The position numbers and the translations under genes were made by a program. Below, piece by piece: positions 38,951 to 49,944 of a stretch of 64,000 nucleotides of DNA. The notes under the pieces were generated by a model. It was not told the DNA's origin, ran no database searches, and saw only the letters and a program-made list of their open reading frames with translations. Location of the stretch: NCBI GenBank assembly GCA_014338405.1, contig JTDE01001345.1, forward strand, positions 12,783 through 76,782. The letters are read 5' to 3'. This stretch comes from Paragonimus skrjabini miyazakii (lineage: Eukaryota; Platyhelminthes; Trematoda; Plagiorchiida; Troglotrematidae). Within the stretch, counting starts at the first letter, position 1; every line of letters starts with the position of its first letter.

Positions 38951-40292
38951 CATTTTCCATGGTTGGTTTATTCCTGATCTTACTTCGCATGTGATAAAGA
39001 AAAAGTTTCACCTCCGGGACATTACAGCATTCCGGTTGAAGAAAGTTCCACTGTTCCTCATGTACAGCAACGGCACAGATGGTTTATTCGACGCATGATG
39101 AAGCTTCGGGTGTGCACGTGTGAATTGGAATGACTTTTGAGCTGAGGGACAAAATGGCAAATCAAACGATTTTTTTGCAGAAACTTGAAACAATAATTAC
39201 TGCCAGAGGAACAAAATTCAGTTTATCACTAGTTGTATTACACTGGTGTGAACATAGTCACTGTGCTAATGGTTGGTTAAGAAAGCCTGGGTCCTGAAAA
39301 TTCAACCTGTCGTTTCATAGTAAAACGAACATTATTCATCCTGTGAGCGTGTTCTGTCAATAGTGAAGGCGAGGTATCACTGGGCTATATTGACGTAAGT
39401 GCACTATTTCTGTTGATCGGCGTAAACGGTAGTCTTGGTTCACTGCAATTTCTTCAGTCGAGTTTACAAGCCAGATATGTCTGCCAGGTTAAATCATATC
39501 GGCTGTTGCCATAACGATACCTTGGGAAAGCTGTTAACGATTTCGAAATAGAACGCTGTATTCCGCTGATATCTAGGATGCCGGTTATCTTACTAAAAAC
39601 TCGATTGTTTAGATTCTGCCGATTTAATTCAGGCAAAGTTAGCAACTCGACCCCAGGATCAATCAAGTAAAACCAGAGCAACACTTAACAAAATTTCCGA
39701 CTTCCAGTCAATTGCGTCGAAATGGTGTGGTCCTTCATCTCTCAGCAAATGATGAAGCATCTTGAACTTCGAGCCCACACTGTAAATAATACCAATCGGT
39801 AGCAATTCCAGGTAATTTGTGAATATACATTTCCTTCTAGCTCAGCCATTTTTGGTTGGCCTTCCAGCAGTATCAGACCAAAGAGATTCCAGATGTTGCA
39901 GTCTAAGAAAGAGTAAACAGGTTTAAGTTACGCAACGCTTATCGTATTCTTGTTAGGGCGCATTCATTACATAGACATTAGTAGCAGTAGAGAGAATGAA
40001 TGACTGGAACAATGTTTAACTATGTTCTAGTATATAAAAACGGCAGAGTTATTCTTAAGTGCATCGTTGTTCAGTAAAAGGTGATTACATCTCTGAGAGT
40101 GGGACACACGAGTGGCATTGATGCATATGATTCCTTCTAGTCCCATAACTGATAACTAACAGAAACTGAACATATCAAGATACAGTGGTCATTCTGAAGG
40201 TAGGAATCCTCATAGCAAATAACTTGACATAACTAACTGTGTATACAAGTTCCATTCAGTAAACACCACTAATGTATTTGTTATTCCTATAG

Positions 40293-40304
40293 CCCTGTTT
40301 GGAG
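40293..40304 (+). CDS. Micro-exon gene exon 6 (12 nt)
   Basis: CCCTGTTTGGAG lies between the acceptor TTTGTTATTCCTATAG and the donor GTACGT. In phase 1 it reads S-L-F-G after exon 5 and leaves G. Confidence 0.8.
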
Positions 40305-41139
40305 GTACGTTTTAATCGTTTTCTATATCTATGTACATATATATTACCGGGAGAATAAGTGTGATTCGACACAATCAATGTATTTCAGGACATCGAAAAA
40401 CATTGGTGTTGTGAAATGATTTCAACAAGTGCCTTGAACAAACGGATGTTGAGCCAGCACTATGTAGTTTGTGATGATCATTTCAGTGTTTATCTTCTAG
40501 CCTGTTTTCTGTGAAAGGGAATCTTACTAAACCGGACCAAACGGTTGACAAGTATCCAGTCACGAGGACCCATAATGTAAAGTGTATGTAATTGAATTCA
40601 ACAGTACGCATACCCTGATTGAAAGCAATTCGGTCACCTAACTTTGTGAGGATCAGTTTGTTAGTCAATATCGCTGCAAATCCGATTTTCATGTTTGATT
40701 AACTATGGTCCATTCAAATCATAATAATCCTCAGTTATCTATCCCCGTTTTATTGTAACTGAGGTCATGACGAAAGCCCAAAATCTATAAAACCACCACA
40801 TTTGTGTGTCTTTCTTTGCCCACAAGTCCAATGTCACATGATCCATGTGTCAGAATTGCTACAGATACTACGTGATATAAGCACGTCAGCTGAAAGGCTT
40901 AAACACTGGATTTCAGTTCCACGTTGATCCATCGACAGTTTTCTAGGGGAGGAGGGAGACATATCTTGGTCCTAAATGGAAGCATGCAATGGAGGACCGT
41001 GTGAAAGTAGCCAACATTCTGAAAGAGGCTAGAGAGTTTTAAAACGTACCGTACAATCATGCTTTAACGGACAACCCGAAAATCACATGAAATCAGAGTG
41101 TGTGGGGTGTAGTGTATCTGTTGCACTATTCATAGCGTT

Positions 41140-41285
41140 TCGTTAGCAAATTCGTACAAATTCTTTGCTCACTGTAGTAACAGATGAGATGCGAACGAAA
41201 TATCCGTGCACAAGACATCTTACGCTATACTGTTGGCTTTTTTCAAATTTATTTCGGGGAACCACTTATATTTATCATAGCGCAG
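41140..41285 (+). repeat. Penelope-type terminal repeat fragment
   Basis: Direct copy of the repeat at 29,849-29,985, sharing AACAGATGAGATGCGAACGA and GCACAAGACATCTTACGCTA. No RT sequence adjoins it. Confidence 0.7.
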
Positions 41286-41501
41286 CAAATAACAGACTTT
41301 GTGATGAGTTGATTGCAAACAAGAATTCATCTTACTTCAACCTCATAAGTCAAGCATTCGTGTATACGGTTGTTGTAGCTCAACTTCAGACTTGTGTTCG
41401 TAATCGTTATTATCAATAAAGTGGGTCTAAGAATACAATTCAATTGAGTCAACTTGTGTTCTAACACCGAAATTGGTTAGCAGTGCAAAAAAATATAACG
41501 T

Positions 41502-41601
41502 NNNNNNNNNNNNNNNNNNNNNNNNNNNNNNNNNNNNNNNNNNNNNNNNNNNNNNNNNNNNNNNNNNNNNNNNNNNNNNNNNNNNNNNNNNNNNNNNNNN
41601 N
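41502..41601. other. Assembly gap (100 N)
   Basis: Exactly 100 Ns, a conventional placeholder, so the true size is unknown. It lies inside intron 6 and could hide a micro-exon. Confidence 0.99.
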
Positions 41602-44330
41602 CATGTGATAGAAGAGAAACTGTTATTTTTATTACGTCCATTCCACGAAGTGTAACATTTAACAAAGTTGAAACAAGTGAGAGTCCGGACTGTGATTAAA
41701 TGTGTTTGAGTATGTAGTAAAGCACCGGTCGCAATTTTCTGATACGTCCTCATCAGACATCCCGTCACACCTATATTACAAGGCGAAAAGACTCAGGAAT
41801 ATTACACAGCATTTGTACAAGTGAGCAGACGAAGAAATAGGGAATATACAGTCAATACATGGAGCCCACCTGCAAGCGAGCGAGTGACCAAACGATGCGA
41901 TTGTACAACGGAACAGAAAAGAAGCATGAGACGTGTGCCGTTACCTAATTTGTTCAATTATGTGTTTGAATCTATAAAACTGTTTGCAACCAGCTGAGAG
42001 ATGCAATAAACAATACACAGTTAAACTTAACGGGTGGTAAATAATTAGGGTCGGTAATCTTATGGTTATCCAAAAGTTTTGAAGATTCTCACCCTTATAC
42101 TGAAACCCTACGACACTTCTTCTCTTGTGCTTGAACTCATCGAGTGAAGATCTCGAGATATCGCAATCACTGGTTCACGTCTTTGTGGCCATATTCGGTA
42201 CATTAATTAACCAAATCCCCGACTACTCATCATTAATATCCGGTACAGCCTAGCAATCTAATATTGACCCTATCCATTCACGCTCAGAAGGTGTGAAAAA
42301 ACAAGCATGTTGATTAGGACAATATTGTATTGTTCAAGAAAACCAGTGAAAACCGATCGATTATGGTTTGAGAGGATTTTTAATTATTGGTGCGGATGAA
42401 TTGACCATTATTGATTATTAGAAACTGGCAAACAGTTTTACCGTATTTGTTTTAAGGATATTCCCAATTTACGCATCATAAATAAATAAATTCTAGCTAA
42501 ATTTACCATATTGTGAATATTACGCAGATGAGCTAGTGTGATTAGTGAGCTGGACCTCCTGAACTCTCCATGACTCGTACTGTCATTAAAGTTAGATGAG
42601 CTGATAGTTGATAACGAGGTATGGAAACAGGGAAGAGAAACAGAGTGATTATCACAGGAAATCGACATTACATAATGGTCTTTTTGATATTCCCAGCAGA
42701 TGCTTACAATTACGCATGACATGAGAAAATTACTTATGAAGGTTAGAACAAGTTACATGGGGTGGTCAGTACCGTAGTTGATGTGTGCCGGATACATTCA
42801 ACTAAGGAAGATTGGGTTGTTCTTCACTGAAATTGATCTACCATCATGTTTCGTATTCAGTGTCCAATACACAGTAAAATGTGTTTCTAGTATACTTTGC
42901 AGGAGGAACTAGCGGTTAACAAAATAGATCGTGCGTTGTAAATTACGAACAACAGTCACATACAAGTGCACATGTACCGAAACTGTAAGAACGAAACTCG
43001 ACGCTGATTATTGTATTTGTATAAGTGTGTAGTCAACAGTAAGCCTTACAGACCATAACAACGATAGAGAAAACACGTGAGTCAATACAAGTACGAACTG
43101 TATCGTCCCGCTTACAAGCTGTAATGTCATTCTTACGTGCTTGGTCGAATGAGACGTTGGTGGTTGATGGCGCGACCAATCAGATCGCAGATGGAGTCCT
43201 AACGTTGTGATTCAAGAACGCGGATGACACGAGGGTTATTTATTCGACCAAGCAATACAGGGGTTAAGCATTGAAACAAAACCTGAAACAAAACCACTCA
43301 TTTGCACGCGGTATTCAGCCTCAGACCGTCTCGGCTGCCGCAGACGTCAATGCTCAGTTTCATTAAGTAGCAGGGACTCCCATAGGTGATACTGCACTCT
43401 GATTTTCCTTCCTGCACTTTTCCTGCGGCTTTTAGCATGTCAAAATATATGCTCCGATCCTACTACTGAATAGCAGTTGTTTGAGTAGTATGTTACGATC
43501 GCTCAACTCCACTACACTAACACGAGCGTGGGGCACACAGGCGGCCTTGACGCGCATACCACAACTATCATCTCTGAGCCGTTACGTAAATGGATAGATT
43601 GCACACCCAAAAATGACACGCATTCAATGGTGGCTAATGCATACACAAAAAATGTGAACAACGCAGATTTATTTAGACAGTGCGAAACCTGTGTCCAATC
43701 ATGTTGTAATTATTCAAGGGTAATTAACCCTCCGATATTCTCTAACACACACGGGGATGGAACTTCATGTTGCATCTCCGTCTCTAAAGCCCTCGCTGTA
43801 AAGAGAATCAAATTAACCTGATAGCAAAAACCATACCGCGCGTTCGCCAAACCATACAGAGAAAGCGGCTTAGTAACCTGGCCATTAACAGGTGAAAAAA
43901 TATCACAGGAGTTCTGTATTTCATAGAACGTCGAAATGCAGTCAGCTAGTAAGGCGACAGTGGTTGCCTGTAAACCGAATTACTGAAATAGACCGAATAG
44001 TATGTAGAAAAATGCGAAAACTGCCTGCTAACAAAGTCGGTACACTAACAAACAAAACTGCCTGTTCATCAAGGAGTCGGCATTTGGGTGGCGTAAATAG
44101 CAACGCAGCATATATACCCTAGTTCAGCTTGGGCGACTTAAAAAACCGTCACTCGGACATGCACAGAAAATGCTGCACAATGAACGTTTCTCAGAAGCTG
44201 ACTCTCACATATGTCGGTTATGCGTGTGTGTGTGCATGCGAAAACATTATTGACATTGAACACACTATGCTACTGTAGAACATTACCTGTGTATTTCATC
44301 TCTGTTTATTTCAACATCCACAATTCACAG

Positions 44331-44336
44331 GAAGCA
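44331..44336 (+). CDS. Micro-exon gene exon 7 (6 nt)
   Basis: GAAGCA follows CATCTCTGTTTATTTC...CAATTCACAG and precedes GTAAGT. It adds G-S in phase 1 and leaves A. An identical exon with homologous flanks lies at 49,858, which marks duplicated copy A. Confidence 0.75.
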
Positions 44337-44400
44337 GTAAGTTTCATATATGTACTGATAAAATAGCATAATTCGATCAGCCTTGATTCCGAGATGTTCC

Positions 44401-44418
44401 ACACACACACACACACAC
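44401..44418. repeat. (CA)n microsatellite
   Basis: Nine CA units at the junction between the exon 7 flank and a LINE 3' end. The matching tract in copy B is at about 49,927-49,941. Confidence 0.9.
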
Positions 44419-44419
44419 G

Positions 44420-45095
44420 TACACACTAGGCGTCTTGAACGGAAACTGCGATTGTTTATTTCAGTCAAACTAGGAAGATCAGAGTTGATTGTTCTGTATT
44501 TCGGCTTTCCGTTTATGTGACAAGCGTCAATCGGACAAACGCCGAAAATTGTGAGATGCACGACGTTTCCCAAATGTTGACTCTCAAATCTACTTAGGGC
44601 GTGTGTGTATGTGTATGCTCCCATTTTCAGAAACCTTGTCGTCTGTGGGCTTCTACCTTTCCTTTTCCTCAACATTGTTGGTCTGCTGTATAATGAACAT
44701 TTTCTCTGTTTTCTTTCAGTTTAATTTTGAATTTTAATTCTATTCTATATCCTCTCTAGAATGCAATAACATGCACTCCTATAACGGAATGTTTCTTGCC
44801 TTATCTTTTCAATACTTTTCTTCCCAGTGTAGATCTTACTATTACCACCTCTCTCTGTTTATTTCTCGAGAGATAGGGGTTTCATTTTGGAGCTAGCCTA
44901 TGAATTTGTTAGCCAGCATCGGCCGGCTGGACACGCACATACCTGCCGGTCTTATTCCTTCGGGCTTACACCGGATACGTGTGAGTTGAACCGCAAGAGG
45001 TGCAGCGCAAATCAATTGTGGTGCTGGTTAAGCGCAGGCTTTCCTTGGCTTCGGTCACTGTGACAGGCTAATCCGAATCGGATGTCGCCCACCGT
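44420..45095 (+). mobile_element. 5'-truncated LINE 3' end (copy A)
   Basis: About 675 bp, homologous to 52,165-52,830 and, in its last 350 bp, to the reverse of 49,945-50,290. Shared blocks include AGGCGTCTTGAACGGAAACT, GTTTATGTGACAAGCGTCAA and CACCGGATACGTG. The reverse copy is continuous with the LINE reverse transcriptase at 50.6-52.2 kb, identifying this as that family's 3' end. It sits in intron 7. Confidence 0.65.
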
Positions 45096-45199
45096 ATGTG
45101 TATATCAAGACATTTTAGTCATTAAACACACTATATGTTGTTGATGCATATTACACGTGCATTCTTTTCTCTTTCTATTTCAACATATGCATTTCACAG

Positions 45200-45205
45200 A
45201 AAGTG
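45200..45205 (+). CDS. Micro-exon gene exon 8 (6 nt)
   Basis: AAAGTG follows TTTTCTCTTTCTATTTC...ATTTCACAG and precedes GTGAGT. It adds K-S and leaves G. A duplicate with weaker donor is at 52,923. Confidence 0.75.
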
Positions 45206-45330
45206 GTGAGTTTCACCTACATACAGACAAGATCGTTCAGCCTGGTTTATGATGTGGTCATGTTCTATCTTATATTTTCAAATTTACTTTGTTTTTTCTT
45301 CCTCCCCGTATACACCTTTGCAATCAATAG

Positions 45331-45336
45331 CTGACA
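45331..45336 (+). CDS. Micro-exon gene exon 9 (6 nt)
   Basis: CTGACA follows CACCTTTGCAATCAATAG and precedes GTAAGC. It adds A-D and leaves A. The intron before it is only 125 nt. The duplicate is CTGAAA at 53,054, so one base of coding sequence has diverged (Asp versus Glu). Confidence 0.65.
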
Positions 45337-48300
45337 GTAAGCCATTTCGATAAATTCACAATTTTCTGCATTACTGAGTCGAGAAAAGTTAACATATTAC
45401 ACCTTCATTTTACTTTAACTGCATAATCACGTGCACTCGACTATGTTCTATTGCAGGCCAGATTTATCCGTAACTACGTCCAGTAGGCCACCGGTATAAT
45501 ACTCATTTTGGTTTGCTTCAGTCATAAGGGGATCTTTAAAGAAAGGCAAACTGATTCTCACACAAACGACTAATGTAGTGGGTAGGAGCGATTGTACTAT
45601 ACTATTCACACTACTGCTATTCTGTAGCTGGACCACAGCATAGATTTTCGCATTGGAGTAACCACCAGAGAAATACAAGGAGAAACATCGGAGTGCAGCA
45701 TCACATGAAATGGTTCTTTGTACGTGAAGGAATGTAAACGAACTGAGCATTGGTGTCTGTGGTAACTGTGAAGTTCTGGGCCCAGTACTGTATGTAGATG
45801 AGTGTTTTTGTTTGTTATCTCGTTGAAACGTGTTGCTTCCCTGAATAAGGAACCAACATCTACGTTCTTGGCTCACAACAATTGGTGCCATGACCAAGGT
45901 TGACGGATGAAGGTCGCAAGGCTGCAGCCATTTAAGGATGAAAACGTCCGGAGTTTCTTGGAGGACTTCGAGGATGTGGCGGAGACGGTCGAAGTCAAAA
46001 CAAAACGGGCAAAGCTGTCGGTCCTGTGGGTGTTTCTCAAGAGCAGGGCGAAGGCGGAGCTGGAGTGATACGCCGCGAAGCAGGCGCTGATCGCCGGGTA
46101 CGGGAGTCCCGTCGACTGCCAGGAGGAAATGAGGCGGTTCAAGGACACCCGGCTTAGACCGGAAGGCGCCGTTCATGTGTATGCCGTTTCACTGCGGGCA
46201 GCGTTTTCAAAAGACCTACCACATTTGAACCAGGATTTAGAACAACGCATGGTGACAGAGCAGTTTTTGGAAGGAATGCCACCAACAATCCGGGATCAGT
46301 TCAGGGTTGCTCTCACCGCGCATCCGATGACATTGGAACAACTGACTGATGCGGCTCGACAACTGCCGACAGAAAACTCCCAGGCAGTCAACAAGTTGAA
46401 GACAGGCGAACCAAGTGAAATGAATGACCTTCAGAACGCAGTGGAAAAACTGGCTGTGGAAGTGGCGGCTTTGAAGGTGAAGAAGGATGAGAACCGTAGT
46501 GACGTCTGCTATCAATGCGGAAGACGTGCACACTGGCGAAGAGTTCGCCCACTTGGTAAGAAAAAGCCATACTTAAACAAACGTTCCAATGACGGTCTTT
46601 TATCTGGGAAAGGAGATCCGATAGTTGGGGTAGCTGATAAGACGTTTTAAAGAAAGGTGAACCGATCCTCACACAAATTACTAGAGAAATGAAATCAAAC
46701 GTTACATGTGCAAAATAACAGCAGTTCTTAATATTTTCTAACCCATATACAGACCTGTAATTGGTCATGTCTAATAGCTCGTAGCAACACAGTTATAGAT
46801 GATGCGACATCTAATACTGGCATTTTGAATTCACAACGTTTAGGTGTCTTTCAAGCTAAACGGAATTCCATCAGACCTGACCGGTTCTAATACTTGGGGT
46901 AGCTATCTGGCATGTCTGGGAATTATGCACAACATATATCGATTGTATTCGCAATAAAATCAGGTGGCCGGATTGAGGATGGAAGACTGGAATCATTCCA
47001 TTAAATTCCCCCTATCCCTAAAGAAGCTAACAATTGTATGTATTGTATAATTCAAAACGTAGTCACTGAGCCGCAGTTGCATTCGGGCAACAGACGCCTA
47101 ATATAACAACTCAAAACATGCACGTGAGTGAATCAGAGCCAACTGAATGCATCGGTATAGCCACGTGATTCGTTGAGCGTGTATGTCCAATGATGATGTG
47201 CACACGAACATGAACGAGAGCGACTAGCACATAGACCAGCCAACCAATAACAAGACTCAAATACAACAGTCTTTTGTTGTTGGTTATTGTGCGAAACACT
47301 GCCATTCTTACACTTGCAACTGACAATATAACCGAACGCTTAACTATCGAATGCCTTCGAGGGCCAACGGGATAGGAGATCAGGAGTGTGTTTATTCTGG
47401 GCAATCTGAGACTGATAATGATGATTAGGTTGTGACCGTTGACCTCGTGATATATTCTGTTTGGAGCGATCGGCAATAATTGACAAACGCTGGTACAGTG
47501 AATTGACTGGTTGGTACTGAGACAATCACGTCATCCACTTTTGCTTGTGAGCAGTTGATGATGGGGTTGGCTGGAATACCAGGAAACCAATTCAACAATG
47601 ACCCACGAGTTGCTTTTTGATATCGAGAGTATGGTTGTGCACCGTGTGGTACATCAGGGTTAGCATTGATCTGTGTGAACTGAGTATAAATTCATCACTG
47701 CAGACACCCGCACAACACATATCAAACGCTCCGTTGGCTGTTGATTAAATCAGTTTTGAAAGTTCAATAACAAGCCGCATGATCGGCAATCATTTTGGGT
47801 AGTTCCCCATAGTGCAGAGCAAGTGGTGCTTACTCGTTGATAAGAATACCAATCAGTACGACACAATAGTGTTGAATATCTTCTGCGTGTGTTTCTTCGA
47901 AATCCATAAACTTGGCAGCTGCAAGCAAATTAATATTTTGCATTACACTCATCTATGGGTTATCATGCATACCTCATACAAGAAGGACATAATGGAAGTT
48001 TTCTCATATCGAAGTCAACTTGTTCAGTTTTCTCCTGTGATCATTCATTGTAAACCGGTCGTAGTCCGTTCGAATAACAGCCTGCACATCTAATCATCAA
48101 TTAGAAAATATGGGAGAATGTAAACTTCTGAGCGGATGTGTGCAAATTTTCAATGAACTACTTGCCTTCGATGCAATATTACAAGGAGGGATTCTGCAGT
48201 ATGCTGCCTAAGGACGGATTGATCGTTGTCAGATATCGAACGGATGGTTTCAAATGTTCAAAGATGGATACACCATTTGCAGCGATGCAGGTGTTGTAAT

Positions 48301-48623
48301 CAAGTGTGCGAGAATCTGTGTGTATGTACCGTCTCTCAGAATATCTTGTACTTAGATAAAACCGGCACCGTCCATACCGTGCGTTGTTTGACAAAACGTT
48401 GGAAGCTGATGGGCAACATTTAAAAGGTAGAAAATGTGATTTGTATTCTGTCCAATTTCCCAACAACGTCACGTAACAGGTACGATGGGATGTTTGCATT
48501 AACTAGCCAAATTGACTGTATCATGTAGCAACCGTTACGGAACATTTGAAAAACTTGATAAAGTGTATACCTATAACCCACTCAACAATTATGATCTCAC
48601 TTTTACACGCTTACATTGCATAG
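45337..48623 (+). other. Intron 9 (3.3 kb) with a Gypsy-type gag
   Basis: The gag pseudogene at 45,907-46,650 is the only recognised content. From 46,651 to 48,623 I see nothing supported. Confidence 0.5.
45907..46650 (+). pseudogene. Gypsy-type retrotransposon gag, one stop
   Basis: A 248-codon frame starting MKVARLQPFKDENVRSFLED is open except for one TGA at 46,066-46,068. The first half has the LQPF...FLEDFE opening typical of Ty3/Gypsy gag. The middle carries EQRMVTEQFLEGMPPTIRDQ, and a coiled-coil-like LQNAVEKLAVEVAALKVKK segment follows. The zinc knuckle CYQCGRRAHWRRVR lacks its final Cys (Arg instead), so nucleocapsid function is lost. GC content is higher than its surroundings, consistent with an inserted element. 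No pol follows. About 35 bp near 45,530 recur at 46,650, perhaps from internal deletion. Confidence 0.8.
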
Positions 48624-48635
48624 CTGCTGCTGCTG
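48624..48635 (+). CDS. Micro-exon gene exon 10 (12 nt)
   Basis: Four CTG units (CTGCTGCTGCTG) lie between the acceptor CACGCTTACATTGCATAG and the donor GTGAGT. In phase 1 after exon 9 it reads T-A-A-A and leaves G. The trinucleotide repeat could expand or contract in frame. Confidence 0.8.
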
Positions 48636-49857
48636 GTGAGTTCTGAAACAATTTGGTCGATGCTATGTGCAATGTTTGTTCTAGTAAAGTCTGAACGTTC
48701 TCACTTACGTAATCGTCTCAAACATATGATATACACCGTTCAGTAGAATTTCATTCGAAGTTATTTTTTTGATTGCTTATAGTTGTGATATCATCCTAGT
48801 TACTACACCACAGAAGTTTGAAAACAGTGATTTTCGCTCAATTGCATAAATTCATTATCAATTTAATTTACTCCTGGTAACTACAATGTGCCTGAGCAAG
48901 CTCGGCAGTTCAGCGTCTGAGTTGCCTACTCAAGACAAACTGAAGGAAGGCTGCTTGATTTTTCCATTCAGCATGATAGACCCGTATAGGTAAATCAGTC
49001 ATCCTGTGGCAATCGAATGGTTTGTATCGGTTGAGTTCGAATTGCTACGTGGAAACGTATACCGGCAGAGTATATGCAAAGCAGCTTTCATAAAGACATA
49101 TCTGTGGAAACGGGGTGTCTACATGTACTATTCCAGGTAGATCCAGAACAGTTAGAACACCTTACACATGAATTAGAATCAAAAAAACAGTTTATTCCGA
49201 TAAAACCCAATGCAGTTTTTCCAACCGAAATGCACACAGTATCCATCCATCATATGCACATTACAGATAGAATTTGAGCAATATCACACATCATTAAATT
49301 AGCTATGCCCCAGTACGGGCTAATCAAACTGATACCGAAAATTACCATAGTTTGATCACTTGGCCACTTATTGATAAGCAGTATGGAATCTTGCTTGATT
49401 CGACTTGAATCTCACCCTAAAACGGTCGCAGATTTAGACTTTTCAGCCAGCCCAGTTCGAAAAGGAGCAGTAGACGGAATCATCGTCTTTATTAGCCAAC
49501 ATCACAAGTGCACAACCTTGTCATGAGCGGGATTCGAAATCTGGCTGCATCTTTGCAGTCAGTTTTGGTCGTCGACGTCATGAAAACTCCGGAGATGATC
49601 GCTGAGTTTAAGCTCAGTGGTCCTTACACGCGTCTACCTGATTGTTCAGTTATGTCTGAAAGTGAGGCTTCGATCAATCCGTCCAGAATCTGTACAGTTT
49701 AGTAACGCATCACCTTGCTGGGACGAGATGCAGAAAAGCAGAACGTTTGTGTTTGTGTGTGCATGTGAAAACATCACTGACATTGAACACACTATGTTAC
49801 TGTAGAACGTTACATGTATAATTCATCTCTGTTTATTTCAACATCTACACTTCACAG
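48636..49857 (+). other. Intron 10 (1.2 kb)
   Basis: No mobile element recognised. It holds a splice-flanked 18-nt segment at 48,972-48,989 that would introduce an immediate stop (see findings). Confidence 0.5.
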
Positions 49858-49863
49858 GAAGCA
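49858..49863 (+). CDS. Micro-exon gene exon 11 (6 nt), copy of exon 7
   Basis: GAAGCA with the donor GTAAGT. At least 100 nt on either side match the exon 7 region (GACATTGAACACACTATG upstream, AGCCTTGATTCCGAGATGTT downstream). It adds G-S. Confidence 0.75.
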
Positions 49864-49944
49864 GTAAGTTTCATATATGCACTGATAAGATAGCGTGATT
49901 CGATCAGCCTTGATTCCGAGATGTTCCACACACACACACACATG

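Larger units (their letters stand above)
35266..40292 (+). other. Intron 5 (5.0 kb) with SINE, foldback and Gypsy relic
   Basis: Holds the SINE plus foldback nest (36,421-37,390) and a Gypsy pol relic (about 38,150-38,950, minus). Weak 6-nt exon-like segments at 35,550 (donor GTAGGG), 37,781 (GTAGGA) and 40,075 (GTGATT) were seen and not called. Elsewhere nothing was recognised. Confidence 0.5.
40305..44330 (+). other. Intron 6 (4.0 kb) with an assembly gap
   Basis: Contains the Penelope-type repeat fragment at 41,140, the N gap at 41,502 and a SINE terminus at about 42,205-42,240. A possible 6-nt exon at 43,033 and a strong acceptor at 43,435/43,436 are discussed as findings. Confidence 0.5.

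Noticed and set aside
41735..41770. Minus-strand CTGATGA followed by GAAAA, hammerhead-like
   Set aside because: The GAAAC box and stem II pairing are not convincing, and no associated element is visible.
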